From Gemmatimonadota bacterium (GTDB lineage: Bacteria > Latescibacterota > UBA2968 > UBA8231): 64,000 bases of DNA. The stretch spans positions 1 through 64,000 of the forward strand of contig JABHDC010000106.1 in NCBI GenBank assembly GCA_018673255.1, in the 5' to 3' direction. Below are positions 7,617 through 17,084 of this stretch, piece by piece. The translations under genes were made by a program, and so were the position numbers. The number at the start of each line of letters is the position of its first letter. The first letter of the stretch is position 1. Under the pieces are notes generated by a model. The model saw nothing but the letters and a program-made list of their open reading frames with translations, had not been told where the DNA came from and did no database searches.

Positions 7617-8465
7617 TCACTGTGAACGACGTGGGTCACCAGCGCGACGGATCCGCCGCCGGCGCCCCCAGCGACTGGGCTTGATCCGCTGTCGCCTTCC
7701 CGGCGGCGAGATGATGGCACCGTCTCTCTCTAAATCGAGGAGCACGTCATTGAGACGGTCAGGATGATTGGTGATAATGCCCTGCACGCCGAGTTGCGTC
7801 ACATCACGCAGCACGACCTCCTCGTCCACCGTCCAGACCCACACACTGATACCCCGCATGCGCATCTCCTCGTGGAATGCCGGTGTCAGGGCGGCATGCC
7901 AGATCGACAGGGCGTTGGCACCGACAGCAAGCACCTCACGGACCATTCTGCGAGCCCGCAATCTGGACGGACTCTTCGGCAGGTCGCCCATCAATAATGA
8001 CGTGGGCATCATGGGTTCGATCGACTTGATCCTGCGAACCGTCTCCGGATCGAAGGACTGCACGACCACCGCATCCTGGGCACCGGCCGCCGAGATCTGC
8101 TGCAATACACGTTCGGCGAGATGATCGGCCTTGATCTCGATGAGGACGATGGCCCGGTGTCGGGCCAGGTCGAGCACTTCGCTCAGCGTTGGGATCTGCT
8201 CACCCTTGAACTGCGCATCGAACCAGCTTCCTGCGTCAGCCTGACGCAGCTGCTCAAAGCTCAGTTCTGCCACCTGTCCGACTCGATTGGTCGTACGGTC
8301 GATGGCTGCATCGTGGATGACGACGACTTCACCGTCACAACTGGCGCGCACATCGATTTCGAGCATATCCACCCCAAGGCGGATCGCCTGTTCGAAGGCG
8401 GCCAGTGTATTCTCCGGCGCCTGAGCCGAGGCACCGCGGTGGGCGATCCGCAATGGGTGGATCAT
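7617..8465 (-). CDS. Glycerophosphodiester phosphodiesterase
   Basis: A 282-residue cytosolic GDPD-type enzyme that hydrolyses glycerophosphodiesters to glycerol 3-phosphate and an alcohol. Signature residues are present: IAHRGASAQAPENTLAAF (catalytic His, substrate Arg), DMLEIDVRASCDGEVVVIHD (metal Glu/Asp and second His), VLIEIKAD, and VWTVDEE near the end. The C-terminus carries a very basic Arg/Pro tail (about residues 255-282) that the family lacks. There is no signal peptide. Its ATG overlaps the stop of the phosphoglycerate mutase gene (8462-8465). Confidence 0.9.
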   Translation of the reverse strand: MIHPLRIAHRGASAQAPENTLAAFEQAIRLGVDMLEIDVRASCDGEVVVIHDAAIDRTTNRVGQVAELSFEQLRQADAGSWFDAQFKGEQIPTLSEVLDLARHRAIVLIEIKADHLAERVLQQISAAGAQDAVVVQSFDPETVRRIKSIEPMMPTSLLMGDLPKSPSRLRARRMVREVLAVGANALSIWHAALTPAFHEEMRMRGISVWVWTVDEEVVLRDVTQLGVQGIITNHPDRLNDVLLDLERDGAIISPPGRRQRIKPSRWGRRRRIRRAGDPRRSQ

Positions 8466-9676
8466 GCGCCGAACTTGCTCATTCGCCCTGCGTGCGACAG
8501 GGCCAGGGCCATCAGCGATGCCGAGGACTGGTGACCGAGTGTGCCGCCGGCGCAGGAGCGTTCGTCAAAGGTCGATGCCGGCATGCTCAGAGATCGATTG
8601 CTGGCGATCGCCACCGGCACCCCGTGCCAGCTGTGACTGCCCATGGTCGATGGCGTCGAGTGATCCCCCGTGACGATGAGCACATCCGGATTCAGATCGG
8701 TGATCGCCGGCAGATAGGTGTCTGCATCCTCAAGCAGTTCCACCTTGAGATCGAAGTTTCCATCTTCACCGGCGGAGTCCGTCTTCTTCACGTGCACGTA
8801 GAAGAAGTCCGCCGCGCTGTCCGACCACAGTCGGGTCAACAGCCCTGTTTCCGAAGCCAGGTCATAAGATGTTTCGGGCGTGCTCATGCCTACGGCGCGG
8901 GCGACGCCACGATACATGGGATAACCGGCGATCCCTACTGGATCCAGGCCGTAGGCATCCTGCATCGTCATCAGCTTCGGATATCCTCCGAAACCACGGA
9001 TCAACACCATATTGGCCGGCGACTGGGCGGCCAGCAGTTGACCCGCCTGTCGGAGGAATTCCTCAGCCACGCTCACCATCCGCTCGTCAGCAGGACTGGT
9101 CGCGCGCAACGGCAACGGAGCATGATCTGTCACCTGCGGATCCGAGTCACTGACGCCGTCGGCAAGTCCTTCGCCGCGAAACACGACGGCTGCACGGTAT
9201 TCCATCTCCGGAGCGACACACACCTGAACACCATCGATGGAGATATCGGCGAGAATCTTGCACAGCTGTTCACAGGTCTCGGTCGGGATCCGACCCGCCC
9301 GACGATCAGTCACCAGGCCATCCCCATCGACGGTGCAGAAATTGAGTCGCGCTGCCACATCGCCAGGCACAAAGTCCTGGCCCAGTCCCAGGGCGGACAA
9401 CGCACCGCGGCCGATGTGGCTCGTCCACGGATCATAGCCGAACAGGGCAAGGTGGGCCGGACCCGAACCCGGCGTGAAGCCAGGACCAAGGGGCGATAGC
9501 AGACCACAGGACGAGCGAGCTGCCAGGGCGTCGAGATTCGGTATGGAGGCCGTCTGCAACTCGGTACGATCCGTGTCCGGATGCGGCAGCCCCCCCAGAC
9601 CATCGATGACGAGCAGGACGATACGTGTCTTGGCGTCCCGGATGCATAGATCCGGCGTGTATTGAGAGCTGATCAT
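8462..9676 (-). CDS. apgM: 2,3-bisphosphoglycerate-independent phosphoglycerate mutase, archaeal type
   Basis: A 404-residue alkaline-phosphatase-superfamily enzyme that interconverts 3- and 2-phosphoglycerate. IVLLVIDGLGGLPHPDTDRT carries the metal-binding Asp; TPGSGPAHLALFGYDP holds the Ser that is phosphorylated; FYVHVKKTDSAGEDGN and VTGDHSTPSTMGSHSWHGVP supply the remaining metal ligands. This length and these motifs fit the ApgM branch rather than the longer GpmI. Downstream, GDPD is translationally coupled. RecJ lies 20 bases upstream on the same strand. Confidence 0.9.
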   Translation of the reverse strand: MISSQYTPDLCIRDAKTRIVLLVIDGLGGLPHPDTDRTELQTASIPNLDALAARSSCGLLSPLGPGFTPGSGPAHLALFGYDPWTSHIGRGALSALGLGQDFVPGDVAARLNFCTVDGDGLVTDRRAGRIPTETCEQLCKILADISIDGVQVCVAPEMEYRAAVVFRGEGLADGVSDSDPQVTDHAPLPLRATSPADERMVSVAEEFLRQAGQLLAAQSPANMVLIRGFGGYPKLMTMQDAYGLDPVGIAGYPMYRGVARAVGMSTPETSYDLASETGLLTRLWSDSAADFFYVHVKKTDSAGEDGNFDLKVELLEDADTYLPAITDLNPDVLIVTGDHSTPSTMGSHSWHGVPVAIASNRSLSMPASTFDERSCAGGTLGHQSSASLMALALSHAGRMSKFGA

Positions 9677-9696
9677 CTCCTGCGTTTCCTTATCCT

Positions 9697-11391
9697 CTAC
9701 GAGTTCGATTGACTGCTTGCAGCCTGCGTGTCGAGATCACGAATGAGCATCTGCACAACGCCCATGCCGTTGAAGGTATCTTCCGACAATTCGAATGCCA
9801 CATCGACAGATTGGCCAATGGTCAGGTGGCGACCACGTTCGCCTTGACGAAACCACATGGCCGTTCGCGGGCGACCGTTCACCCGCAGGCTGAGTTTGAG
9901 GTGCTCGCCCTCCTTGCCCACCCTCGTGAGGGCAGCGATCTCCAACCCCCGGCAGCAGAATACGGGCGTCGGGTTACCTTGCCCAAATGGCTCCAGATCG
10001 CGCAAGCGCTCGACCGTCGACATATCGATATCTTCGACGGCCAGTTCGACATCGATCTCCAGATGCGCCTGCATCAGTTCAGGGGTGATGTGTTCATTGG
10101 CGTGATCGATCAGTTGAGCCCGGAAGGCTTCATATCGATCCGCCTCCAGGGAAAATCCCGCCGCCGCTGCGTGACCACCATACGTGACCAGATGCTCGCG
10201 ACAGGACACGATCCCATCGTTGATGTCATACCCGGGGATACTGCGTGCGGAGCCTACATAGAGACCATCCCGGCGCACATCCGTCACGGCAATCGCCGGA
10301 CGCCAATACGCTTCGGACATCTTACTGGCAAGCAGTCCGATGATACCCAGGTCCCAGGATTCACCCAGCGTACAGAGCAACCGGTCGCGCTCCAGATCTT
10401 CATCGGTGACCAGAGTGAGCGCCTCGCGCATGCCCTCTTTCTCAAGCTGCTGGCGATGCCGATTCAGTTCGTGCAGATACGTGGCCCGTTCCCGGGCGTC
10501 TTCCACATCACGAGTCCGCAGCAGTTCCAGCGCCAGATCAGGTTTCTCCAGACGCCCCGCCACATTCAGACGCGGGCCCAGATAGAAGGCGATCGCCTGC
10601 GTGTCCAGTGCGGTTCGATCACATTTGGCCACGACACGCAGCTCCCGCAACCCGGGGCGACGTGTGCGCTCCGCGGCACGCAATCCGTATTTGACGAGGA
10701 TCCTGTTTTCATCCAGCAGCGGGACGACGTCGGCAACTGTCCCCAGGACGACGAGATCGAGCAGATCATTGAGGTAGCGCCGTCGCTCATCAGCGGCGAG
10801 AAAGGCCTCACTGAGCACCTGCACAACCTTGAATGTGACCCCGACGCCGGCGAGCCCCTTGAAGGGGTAGTCACAATCGCGCCGGTTCGGATTGATAATG
10901 CTGTGCGCTGGTGGCAGGTCGGCATTCTGACGGTGATGGTCGATGACGACGACATCCACCCCCTGCTGCTGAGCCAGTTCGAGCGCCTCGAATGCAGAGA
11001 TTCCATTGTCGACGGTGATGATGAGGCTCGCATCCAAGGCCAGGGCCCGTTGCACACCGGGGGGTTTGAGTCCATACCCATCGGTGTGTCGATGCGGCAG
11101 CAGGTAGTGACATTTGGCACCGGCACGCTCGAGAAAATCCATGATCAGTGCCGTGCTGGTCACACCGTCAACATCGTAGTCGCCGTAGACGACGATGGTC
11201 TCACCACGACGAATCGCCCGCTCGATACGCTCGGCGCCCCGCTCGAGATCCGTGAGCAATTCGGGCCGGTGCAGTGCTTCGGGCCCCACCTGCAGATCCG
11301 CCAGACTGAGGTTTCGTGTGGCCAGCAGGACGTCGAGAAGAGAGTCGTAGCCCCCCTCATGGGCCACCTGCCATACGGGGAACAGGCGCAT
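9697..11391 (-). CDS. recJ: Single-stranded-DNA-specific exonuclease RecJ
   Basis: RecJ degrades single-stranded DNA 5' to 3' in recombination and mismatch repair. The DHH-family core is clear: YGDYDVDGVTST at about residues 69-80, VVVIDHHRQN further on, LAGVGVTFKVVQ and LGTVADVVPLLDENR, then DHHA1 GGHAAAAGFSLE and the C-terminal OB-type region. From the ATG at 11391 (MRLFPVWQVA) the protein is 564 residues, the normal family length; the frame stays open to 11460, but that lead-in is not family-like. No strong ribosome binding site is visible. It is divergent from rsmB. Confidence 0.92.
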   Translation of the reverse strand: MRLFPVWQVAHEGGYDSLLDVLLATRNLSLADLQVGPEALHRPELLTDLERGAERIERAIRRGETIVVYGDYDVDGVTSTALIMDFLERAGAKCHYLLPHRHTDGYGLKPPGVQRALALDASLIITVDNGISAFEALELAQQQGVDVVVIDHHRQNADLPPAHSIINPNRRDCDYPFKGLAGVGVTFKVVQVLSEAFLAADERRRYLNDLLDLVVLGTVADVVPLLDENRILVKYGLRAAERTRRPGLRELRVVAKCDRTALDTQAIAFYLGPRLNVAGRLEKPDLALELLRTRDVEDARERATYLHELNRHRQQLEKEGMREALTLVTDEDLERDRLLCTLGESWDLGIIGLLASKMSEAYWRPAIAVTDVRRDGLYVGSARSIPGYDINDGIVSCREHLVTYGGHAAAAGFSLEADRYEAFRAQLIDHANEHITPELMQAHLEIDVELAVEDIDMSTVERLRDLEPFGQGNPTPVFCCRGLEIAALTRVGKEGEHLKLSLRVNGRPRTAMWFRQGERGRHLTIGQSVDVAFELSEDTFNGMGVVQMLIRDLDTQAASSQSNS

Positions 11392-11561
11392 GTGGATCGC
11401 TTCGATAGGGGAGGCGTGACAGGCGAACGGAGAGAACAGACAATGTCTGACGGGGCCCAAACCGGGTCAAGATGCGGCCCGGCGCGACCTCAGACAGTTG
11501 TCGGGGATGGGCAGCACCCTATCTTTGCCCGCGCCATGCATACCTGCAGACCACATCAACG

Positions 11562-12935
11562 ATGACGGGCCCCACCGTCGATCCCGCACGCGCCACAGCC
11601 CTGCGTCTTTTGTGCTGTAACGAGACGGATGGCGACGGACTCGACGAGCTTTTCGAAAGCCTCGCGACAGGAGATGGATCAGACGACGGCAACGATCTGG
11701 ATCAGCGTGATCGGCGTTTCGTCCGGCAACTGGTGGCTGGTGTGACCAAGTGGCGCCTGCACCTGGACTGGATCCTGCAACCCCATTCGCGACGCCCCAT
11801 TGACTCGCTGACCCCAACGGTCCGCCACGCCCTTCGTTTGGCGCTGTTCCAGATTCGGTGGCTCGACAGGGTGCCAGCCAGAGCCGCCGTCCACACGGCC
11901 GTGGAACTGACCAAACGAATCGAGCACAAGGGTGCCGCCTCTTTCGTCAATGCTGTGCTGCGCTCCGTTTCGCGAGCCGGTGAGGTAGAGATCATCTACC
12001 CTGACCGGGCCCAAGATCCAGTCGGCTTCCTGTCCGTCTACCACTCACACCCGCGCTGGCTCGTAAAACGGTGGTTGACCCGCTGGGGCCTGGAACAGAC
12101 CGAGGCCTTGCTGCAGGCCAATAACTTGCAACCGGCCCTCTATGCACAACGCAATCCCCTGCGTGCGGACCATGACCAGTTCATGGCAGGCCTGCCTGCC
12201 GGTGCACACCCCCGGCAGATTGACGATACGACGTATGAAGTGACGACCCCTGAGGGGTTCTTCGAGTCCCCCATCTTCACCCAGGGCGGGGCCTACGTGC
12301 AGGACGTGGCGGCCGCTCGACCGGTGCAACTGCTCGCCCCCGTGGCTGGCGAACGCATCCTCGATCTGTGTGCTGCGCCCGGCGGCAAGTCGATCCAGAC
12401 CGCCATCGCATGCGGTGACGACGTGCGTCTCGTCGCCTGTGACCGATCGCCGGCGCGGCTGCGTCGCCTGTGTGAGAGCCGGCAGCGCCTCGGACTTCGC
12501 TCGATTCAGTGCATTGGCGCCGATGGCGATCATCTTCCGCTGCAGTTGGTTGCCGATGGCCGCGATCAGGGATGGTTCGATCGCGTCCTGCTCGATGCGC
12601 CCTGCAGTGGCACCGGCGTATTGCGACGACATGCCGATGCCAGATGGAACAAGAGGCCGAAAGACCTGAAAGGACAGGGCCAGCGGCAGTTGGGACTGCT
12701 GCGTGCTGCCTTTCGTGCACTGCGACCGGGTGGCACCCTCGTATACAGCACCTGCTCACTGGAGCAGGAGGAGAATGACGACGTCGTGGATGCCTTCCTG
12801 GCCAGTGAGCCAGCTGCGCAGTTGGCAACCGATACGCCTGAGCCAGCGGCACGATTCCACCTGAATCTGCCTGGACGGGACGAGGGAGATGGCAGTTTTT
12901 CGGCCCGGTTGCAGAAGATGCCGACGCCATGCTGA
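11562..12935 (+). CDS. rsmB: 16S rRNA m5C967 methyltransferase RsmB
   Basis: A 457-residue RsmB/Sun protein. The N-terminal NusB-like RNA-binding domain covers about residues 1-150, followed by a SAM-dependent methyltransferase: ILDLCAAPGGKSIQTA (SAM loop), VLLDAPCSGTGVLRRH (motif IV Cys) and YSTCSLEQEEN (motif VI, nucleophile Cys). Both cysteines of the m5C mechanism are intact. The start is the ATG at 11562 (MTGPTVDPARATALRLL), preferred to the upstream 11472 frame opening. It overlaps the PASTA gene by seven bases, and rpe follows. This rsmB-PASTA-rpe order recurs in several phyla. Confidence 0.92.
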   Translation: MTGPTVDPARATALRLLCCNETDGDGLDELFESLATGDGSDDGNDLDQRDRRFVRQLVAGVTKWRLHLDWILQPHSRRPIDSLTPTVRHALRLALFQIRWLDRVPARAAVHTAVELTKRIEHKGAASFVNAVLRSVSRAGEVEIIYPDRAQDPVGFLSVYHSHPRWLVKRWLTRWGLEQTEALLQANNLQPALYAQRNPLRADHDQFMAGLPAGAHPRQIDDTTYEVTTPEGFFESPIFTQGGAYVQDVAAARPVQLLAPVAGERILDLCAAPGGKSIQTAIACGDDVRLVACDRSPARLRRLCESRQRLGLRSIQCIGADGDHLPLQLVADGRDQGWFDRVLLDAPCSGTGVLRRHADARWNKRPKDLKGQGQRQLGLLRAAFRALRPGGTLVYSTCSLEQEENDDVVDAFLASEPAAQLATDTPEPAARFHLNLPGRDEGDGSFSARLQKMPTPC

Positions 12936-13675
12936 AGGGGCTGCTGCGGAATCTGCTGATCGCCACCGGCGTCGTCGGTGGCTCAGGCATCCTCTACCTT
13001 CTCCTCCTCGACAGCGTCATCATGCCTCGCATCGTCGATGTCTCTCGAGTCACCGTCCCCAACGTTGGGAATCGAACCGTGCCGGAGGCTCAGCGACTCA
13101 TCAAACAGATGGGATTGCGGCTGACCCTGCGCGACAGTGTGTATTCAGATGCACCCGTCGGTCACGTCATCGATCAGGAGCCCGGCTCGGGTGAGCATAT
13201 CAAGCGGGCGCGGCGCGTCTTCGTGGACGTGAGCCGCGGACCTCGTCGATACCTGGTTCCCAACATTACCGGCGGCTCCCAGCGAGAAGCACGACTGCAG
13301 ATTCTCGGCCGCCAGTTGCTCGTTGGCACCGTTCGTCTTGAGTCCTCCACAGCCATCCCTGACGGTGTTGTGTTGCGCCAATCGCCGGTGGCGGGTCTGG
13401 AATTGCCAAGACAGGGCAAGGTAGACCTCGTGGTGAGCAGCGGTTCACCCTTCTCCCCCAAGGATGTGCCCGACGTGGTCGGTGTGTCGATCCAGAGCGT
13501 CGAAGACACCCTGGCGAAGTACGAGATGCGCCTGGGTGAGATCGACGAACGAGTCGCCGAACACGTGCTTCCCGGTCAGATCCTGGCTCAACAACCTGCA
13601 GGTGGCGCCCTTGTGCCCCGCCACACCCCCATCGACCTGGTCGTGAGTGTACGACCTGTTCAGGAGCCAGAGTGA
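12929..13675 (+). CDS. Membrane-anchored PASTA-domain protein
   Basis: A 248-residue protein with an N-terminal membrane segment (LIATGVVGGSGILYLLLL) and then three PASTA domains of about 65 residues: VTVPNVGNRTVPEAQRLIKQ, YLVPNITGGSQREARLQIL and KDVPDVVGVSIQSVEDTLA. PASTA units bind peptidoglycan or beta-lactams when attached to kinases or PBPs, but here no kinase domain is fused, so the protein is a periplasmic PASTA string of unknown partner. It overlaps rsmB by seven bases and is three bases from rpe, so it belongs to that operon. Confidence 0.85.
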   Translation: MLKGLLRNLLIATGVVGGSGILYLLLLDSVIMPRIVDVSRVTVPNVGNRTVPEAQRLIKQMGLRLTLRDSVYSDAPVGHVIDQEPGSGEHIKRARRVFVDVSRGPRRYLVPNITGGSQREARLQILGRQLLVGTVRLESSTAIPDGVVLRQSPVAGLELPRQGKVDLVVSSGSPFSPKDVPDVVGVSIQSVEDTLAKYEMRLGEIDERVAEHVLPGQILAQQPAGGALVPRHTPIDLVVSVRPVQEPE

Positions 13676-13678
13676 TCC

Positions 13679-14341
13679 ATGCCCGCCGATGAATCCGTCC
13701 GCATCGCCCCCTCTCTGCTGGCCGCAGATTTCTCCCGTCTCGCCGAGGAGATCGACCGGGTCACGGATGCTGGCGCCGATCTGCTGCACCTGGACATCAT
13801 GGATGGACACTTCGTCCCGAATCTGAGCTACGGGATCCCGGTGGTGGAGGCCGTGCGGGGCTCGACGATGCTGGAACTGGACACGCACCTGATGCTCTCA
13901 GACCCCCTGCCCTACGTGGAGCCATTTGCCAAAGCGGGGGCCGATTCGCTCACCATTCACCTGGAGGCCTGTCCGGAACCGGATCAGGTCCTTGCCGCCA
14001 TTCGTGGCTGCGGCATCGGGTGCGGTCTGGCGATCAACCCGGCCACACCCGTGGATGGACTGCTCCCGCTCCTGGAGCAGATCGACCTGGCCCTGGTGAT
14101 GTCAGTGCAGCCCGGATTCGGCGGCCAGTCCTTCCAGGAACACGTTCTGGACAAGGTCCGTTGCCTGAGACGCGAAATCGATGCCCGTGGATTGACCGTC
14201 GCTCTCGAGATCGACGGTGGCGTCGGCCCTGCCAACGCCGCCGCCTGCCGGGAAGCGGGCGCCAGGTGGCTCGTGGCCGGTTCATCGGTCTTCGGTGCCA
14301 AGGATGCGGCCAGCGCAATCCGCACCATCCGCCAGGACTGA
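13679..14341 (+). CDS. rpe: Ribulose-phosphate 3-epimerase
   Basis: A 220-residue TIM-barrel enzyme interconverting ribulose 5-phosphate and xylulose 5-phosphate in the pentose phosphate pathway. Catalytic and metal residues are in APSLLAADFSRL, HLDIMDGHFVPNLSYG, THLMLSDP, MSVQPGFGGQSF and LEIDGGVG, then AGSSVFG at the phosphate site. The start ATG is three bases after the PASTA stop. Length and motifs are normal. Confidence 0.95.
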   Translation: MPADESVRIAPSLLAADFSRLAEEIDRVTDAGADLLHLDIMDGHFVPNLSYGIPVVEAVRGSTMLELDTHLMLSDPLPYVEPFAKAGADSLTIHLEACPEPDQVLAAIRGCGIGCGLAINPATPVDGLLPLLEQIDLALVMSVQPGFGGQSFQEHVLDKVRCLRREIDARGLTVALEIDGGVGPANAAACREAGARWLVAGSSVFGAKDAASAIRTIRQD

Positions 14342-14542
14342 GTCCAGATGAGTCTCAGCCTGATATCCAGGCAGATATCCAGGTTGATTCCGACCTCGAT
14401 CACCTGCCCCTCAGGCACCATCTCGCACTCTTTCCAGATCTCGTTCCGGCGCCTATATTTAGCAGCTTCTATCTGGATGTGGACCGGTCACTGCTGTGGC
14501 CGCCCACCCACCCATCTCCTGAGTGAACCCTCTGAGTGACCG

Positions 14543-14592
14543 CCTGACCTATCGTCAGGAGGATCATCAGGGCGACCGATCCGGTCGTCTTT
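14543..14592 (+). terminator. Possible terminator region between rpe and ffh
   Basis: The 278-base gap between rpe and ffh holds two small hairpins: CCTGAC/GTCAGG (14543-14559) and CGACCG/CGGTCG with a 3-base loop (14573-14587), the second followed by CTTT. Stems are short and the T-run is weak, so this may be a leader element of ffh instead. Nothing else is recognisable in the gap. Confidence 0.3.
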
Positions 14593-14619
14593 CAGGGGCC
14601 ACCAGGGAAGAGCTTGAGT

Positions 14620-15966
14620 GTGTTCGATCGTCTCACAGATCGGCTGGACAACGTCTTCCGCCAGTTGCGCGGTCAGGGCAAGATCACTGAGCGTGCCCTG
14701 GACGAATCGCTGCGCGAGATCCGACGTGCCCTGCTCGAAGCGGATGTGAACTTCAAGGTGGCCAAGGCGTTCCTGGCCAAGGTGCGCGAAGCCGCCCTCG
14801 GCCAGGAAGTCATGCGTTCGCTGACACCGGGTCAGCAGGTCATCAAGATCGTGCACCGTGAGTTGGTTCACCTTCTGGGTGCGACAGCTGAGCCTGTCCG
14901 CCTGTCGCCCAACCCGCCCACCGCCCTCTTGCTTGTGGGCCTGCAAGGCAGCGGCAAGACGACGATCGCGGGGAAATTGGCGCAGCATTTCAAGGCGCAG
15001 GGCCGACTGCCATTTCTGGTGGCCGCCGACACCTATCGTCCTGCTGCCGTGGACCAGTTGCGCACACTGGGGGCGGCCATTGATGTCCCCGTTTTTGGCC
15101 CCGAAGAGGCTGGATCGACCAATCCCGTCGACATCTGTCGCGACGGTCTCGAGAAAGGTCGTGTCACGAATCGGTCCCTCGTCCTGCTCGATACTGCGGG
15201 ACGCCTGAGTATCGACGACGAGATGATGGCTGAACTGGCTCAGATCAAGCAGGTCACATCGCCGCATGAGATTCTGTTCATCGCCGATGCCATGCTTGGA
15301 CAGGACGCAGTGGAGACGGCCAGCCGTTTTCACGATCAACTGGCCTTCGATGGTGTCATCCTGACCAAGATGGATGGCGATGCCAGAGGCGGCGCTGCCC
15401 TGTCGGTCCGGGAGGTCACTGGCGCGCCGATTAAGTTCATCGGCACGGGCGAGAAACTGGATGCGCTGGAGCCCTTCCATCCCGAGCGAATCGCGTCCCG
15501 GATTCTTGGTATGGGTGATGTGTTGTCCCTCGTCGAAAAGGCGGAAGCCGCCTTCGACAAGGACCAGGCAAAGGACATGGAGGAGAAGCTGCGCAAGCAG
15601 AGCTTCACCTTCGACGACTTTGCCACCCAGTTGCAGGCAGTACGGCGCATGGGCCCCCTGGATCAATTGCTGGGAATGATCCCGGGCGCCGGCAAGGCAC
15701 TGCAGGGCCAACAGATCGACGAGGGTGCCCTCGGGCAGGTAGAGGCCATCATCAGTTCGATGACCCGCGCTGAACGTACGCGCCCTCAGATCCTCAATGG
15801 CAGTCGCCGTCGCCGCATCGCCAGGGGCAGTGGCACGTCAGTTCAGGAAGTCAACCGCCTGGTGAAGCAGTTCAATGCCATGCAGAAGATGATGAAGCAG
15901 ATGAGTCGTCCGGGACGTCGTGGACGTGGAGGGCCGAAGATGCCTTCCATGCCGCTGCCGGGTTGA
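14620..15966 (+). CDS. ffh: Signal recognition particle GTPase Ffh
   Basis: Ffh binds signal sequences and SRP RNA and delivers nascent chains to FtsY. From the GTG at 14620 it begins MFDRLTDRLDNVFRQLRG, the family norm; AGGGAAG ends nine bases upstream. A TTG at 14614 is an alternative. Domains: N (1-90), G with GLQGSGKTT (about 107-115), LLDTAGRL and TKMDGDARGG, and the methionine-rich M domain from about 315 with RRIARGSGTSVQEVN and QKMMKQM. It heads the ffh-rpsP-rimM-trmD-rplS block. Confidence 0.96.
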   Translation: MFDRLTDRLDNVFRQLRGQGKITERALDESLREIRRALLEADVNFKVAKAFLAKVREAALGQEVMRSLTPGQQVIKIVHRELVHLLGATAEPVRLSPNPPTALLLVGLQGSGKTTIAGKLAQHFKAQGRLPFLVAADTYRPAAVDQLRTLGAAIDVPVFGPEEAGSTNPVDICRDGLEKGRVTNRSLVLLDTAGRLSIDDEMMAELAQIKQVTSPHEILFIADAMLGQDAVETASRFHDQLAFDGVILTKMDGDARGGAALSVREVTGAPIKFIGTGEKLDALEPFHPERIASRILGMGDVLSLVEKAEAAFDKDQAKDMEEKLRKQSFTFDDFATQLQAVRRMGPLDQLLGMIPGAGKALQGQQIDEGALGQVEAIISSMTRAERTRPQILNGSRRRRIARGSGTSVQEVNRLVKQFNAMQKMMKQMSRPGRRGRGGPKMPSMPLPG

Positions 15967-16018
15967 CCCTCACAGAAAACAACGCAGCAATCGAACACCA
16001 CCTCCAAGGAGTGAACCG

Positions 16019-16543
16019 TTGGTCAAACTTCGACTGAAGCGAATGGGGCGAAAGAAGCGCCCGTTCTACCGTATCGTCGCCATGGACGCCAATGCCCCCC
16101 AGTCGGGTCAAGCGCTGGAAGAAATCGGCACCTACGATCCGGCCGCAGCTGTCTTCGACGTCGACGAAGAGGCCGCATTACAGTGGCTGAAGAATGGCGC
16201 CCAGATGTCGGAAACCGTCCATAATCTGATGAAGAGCAAGGGCGTTCTCGCGCGCCACGCCGGTGAAGAGGGCGTGGAGAAGGAAGGCGCACTGAGCCAC
16301 GACAAGCCGAAGCGTCGCAAGAAGTTGGCAGGCTCCAAGGCTGCACCAGCAGTCGAAGAAGCAGAGGCACCCGCCGCAGCAGCCGAAGTGGAGGAAGCAC
16401 CTGTCGCTGCCGAGGTCGCCGCCGAAGTCGTAGTTGAGGCCCCGGCTGAGGCACCGACTGAAGCACCGGTTGAAGAGCCGGCGGCTGAGGAAGCTACCGC
16501 TGAACCTGCTGCCGAAGGTGCTGCCGCTAAGGACGAGTCGTAG
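16019..16543 (+). CDS. rpsP: 30S ribosomal protein S16 with long Ala/Glu-rich tail
   Basis: The start is a TTG at 16019, with AAGGAG seven bases upstream, giving MVKLRLKRMGRKKRPFYRIV, the exact S16 N-terminus. The S16 core ends at about residue 80. A further 90 or so residues follow: a basic patch (KPKRRKKLAGSK), then a low-complexity Ala/Glu/Val/Pro tail to the stop. Tails of this kind occur on S16 in some phyla and are expected to be disordered. The KH-domain gene often placed after rpsP is absent here. rimM follows after 14 bases. Confidence 0.93.
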   Translation: MVKLRLKRMGRKKRPFYRIVAMDANAPQSGQALEEIGTYDPAAAVFDVDEEAALQWLKNGAQMSETVHNLMKSKGVLARHAGEEGVEKEGALSHDKPKRRKKLAGSKAAPAVEEAEAPAAAAEVEEAPVAAEVAAEVVVEAPAEAPTEAPVEEPAAEEATAEPAAEGAAAKDES

Positions 16544-16557
16544 CGGTACCCGCAGCC

Positions 16558-17079
16558 GTGTCCCAGGAGCGTATCACCGTCGGCTATCTCTCCCGCACCA
16601 AGGGAGTGCAGGGCTGGGTGGTTGCCGAGCCACTGACAGATGACCCGGAACGATTCGGGGCTCTGCGCAAGGTTCGCATCGAAGTGGCTGATCGTCCCCC
16701 CATCGGGATGACGATCCAGGCATGGCGCATTCAGGGACCTAGCGTGTTGTTGAAGTTTGTCGGGATCGACACGCGCGAAGCGGCTCGGGAGAAGATTCTG
16801 AAGGGGTATGTGACGATCCCGCGGGATCAGGTCGCCCCACTGCCCGACGGTCAGCACTATGTATTCGATCTGATCGGTTGTCAGGTCGTGGATGAAGAAG
16901 AAAAGGATCTGGGTTCGGTCTCCGAAGTCCTGCCCATGCCCTCTGCCGACGTCATCGTTGTCAAACGGGCGCAGGGCCGTGACGTGATGGTTCCGATGGT
17001 AGGAGATTTTCTCGGATCCGTGGATACGAAGGCGAGACGGATTCAGGTACGTGGTGTGGAGGAGCTCTTCGAGGACTGA
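16558..17079 (+). CDS. rimM: Ribosome maturation factor RimM
   Basis: RimM binds S19 and assists 30S head assembly. The 173-residue protein begins at a GTG with ERITVGYLSRTKGVQGWVVA, the canonical N-terminal beta-barrel opening. The C-terminal PRC-barrel is seen in YVFDLIGCQVVDEEEKDLG and the closing VPMVGDFLGSVDTKARRIQV. It is in the usual position between rpsP and trmD, with only five bases to trmD. Confidence 0.95.
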   Translation: MSQERITVGYLSRTKGVQGWVVAEPLTDDPERFGALRKVRIEVADRPPIGMTIQAWRIQGPSVLLKFVGIDTREAAREKILKGYVTIPRDQVAPLPDGQHYVFDLIGCQVVDEEEKDLGSVSEVLPMPSADVIVVKRAQGRDVMVPMVGDFLGSVDTKARRIQVRGVEELFED

Positions 17080-17084
17080 GGCAG

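Noticed and set aside
9709..11565. Long plus-strand frame of 618 codons
   Set aside because: It is the complement of recJ, whose DHH/DHHA1 motifs are unmistakable; composition is His/Arg/Gln-rich with no domain, typical of an antisense shadow in GC-rich DNA.
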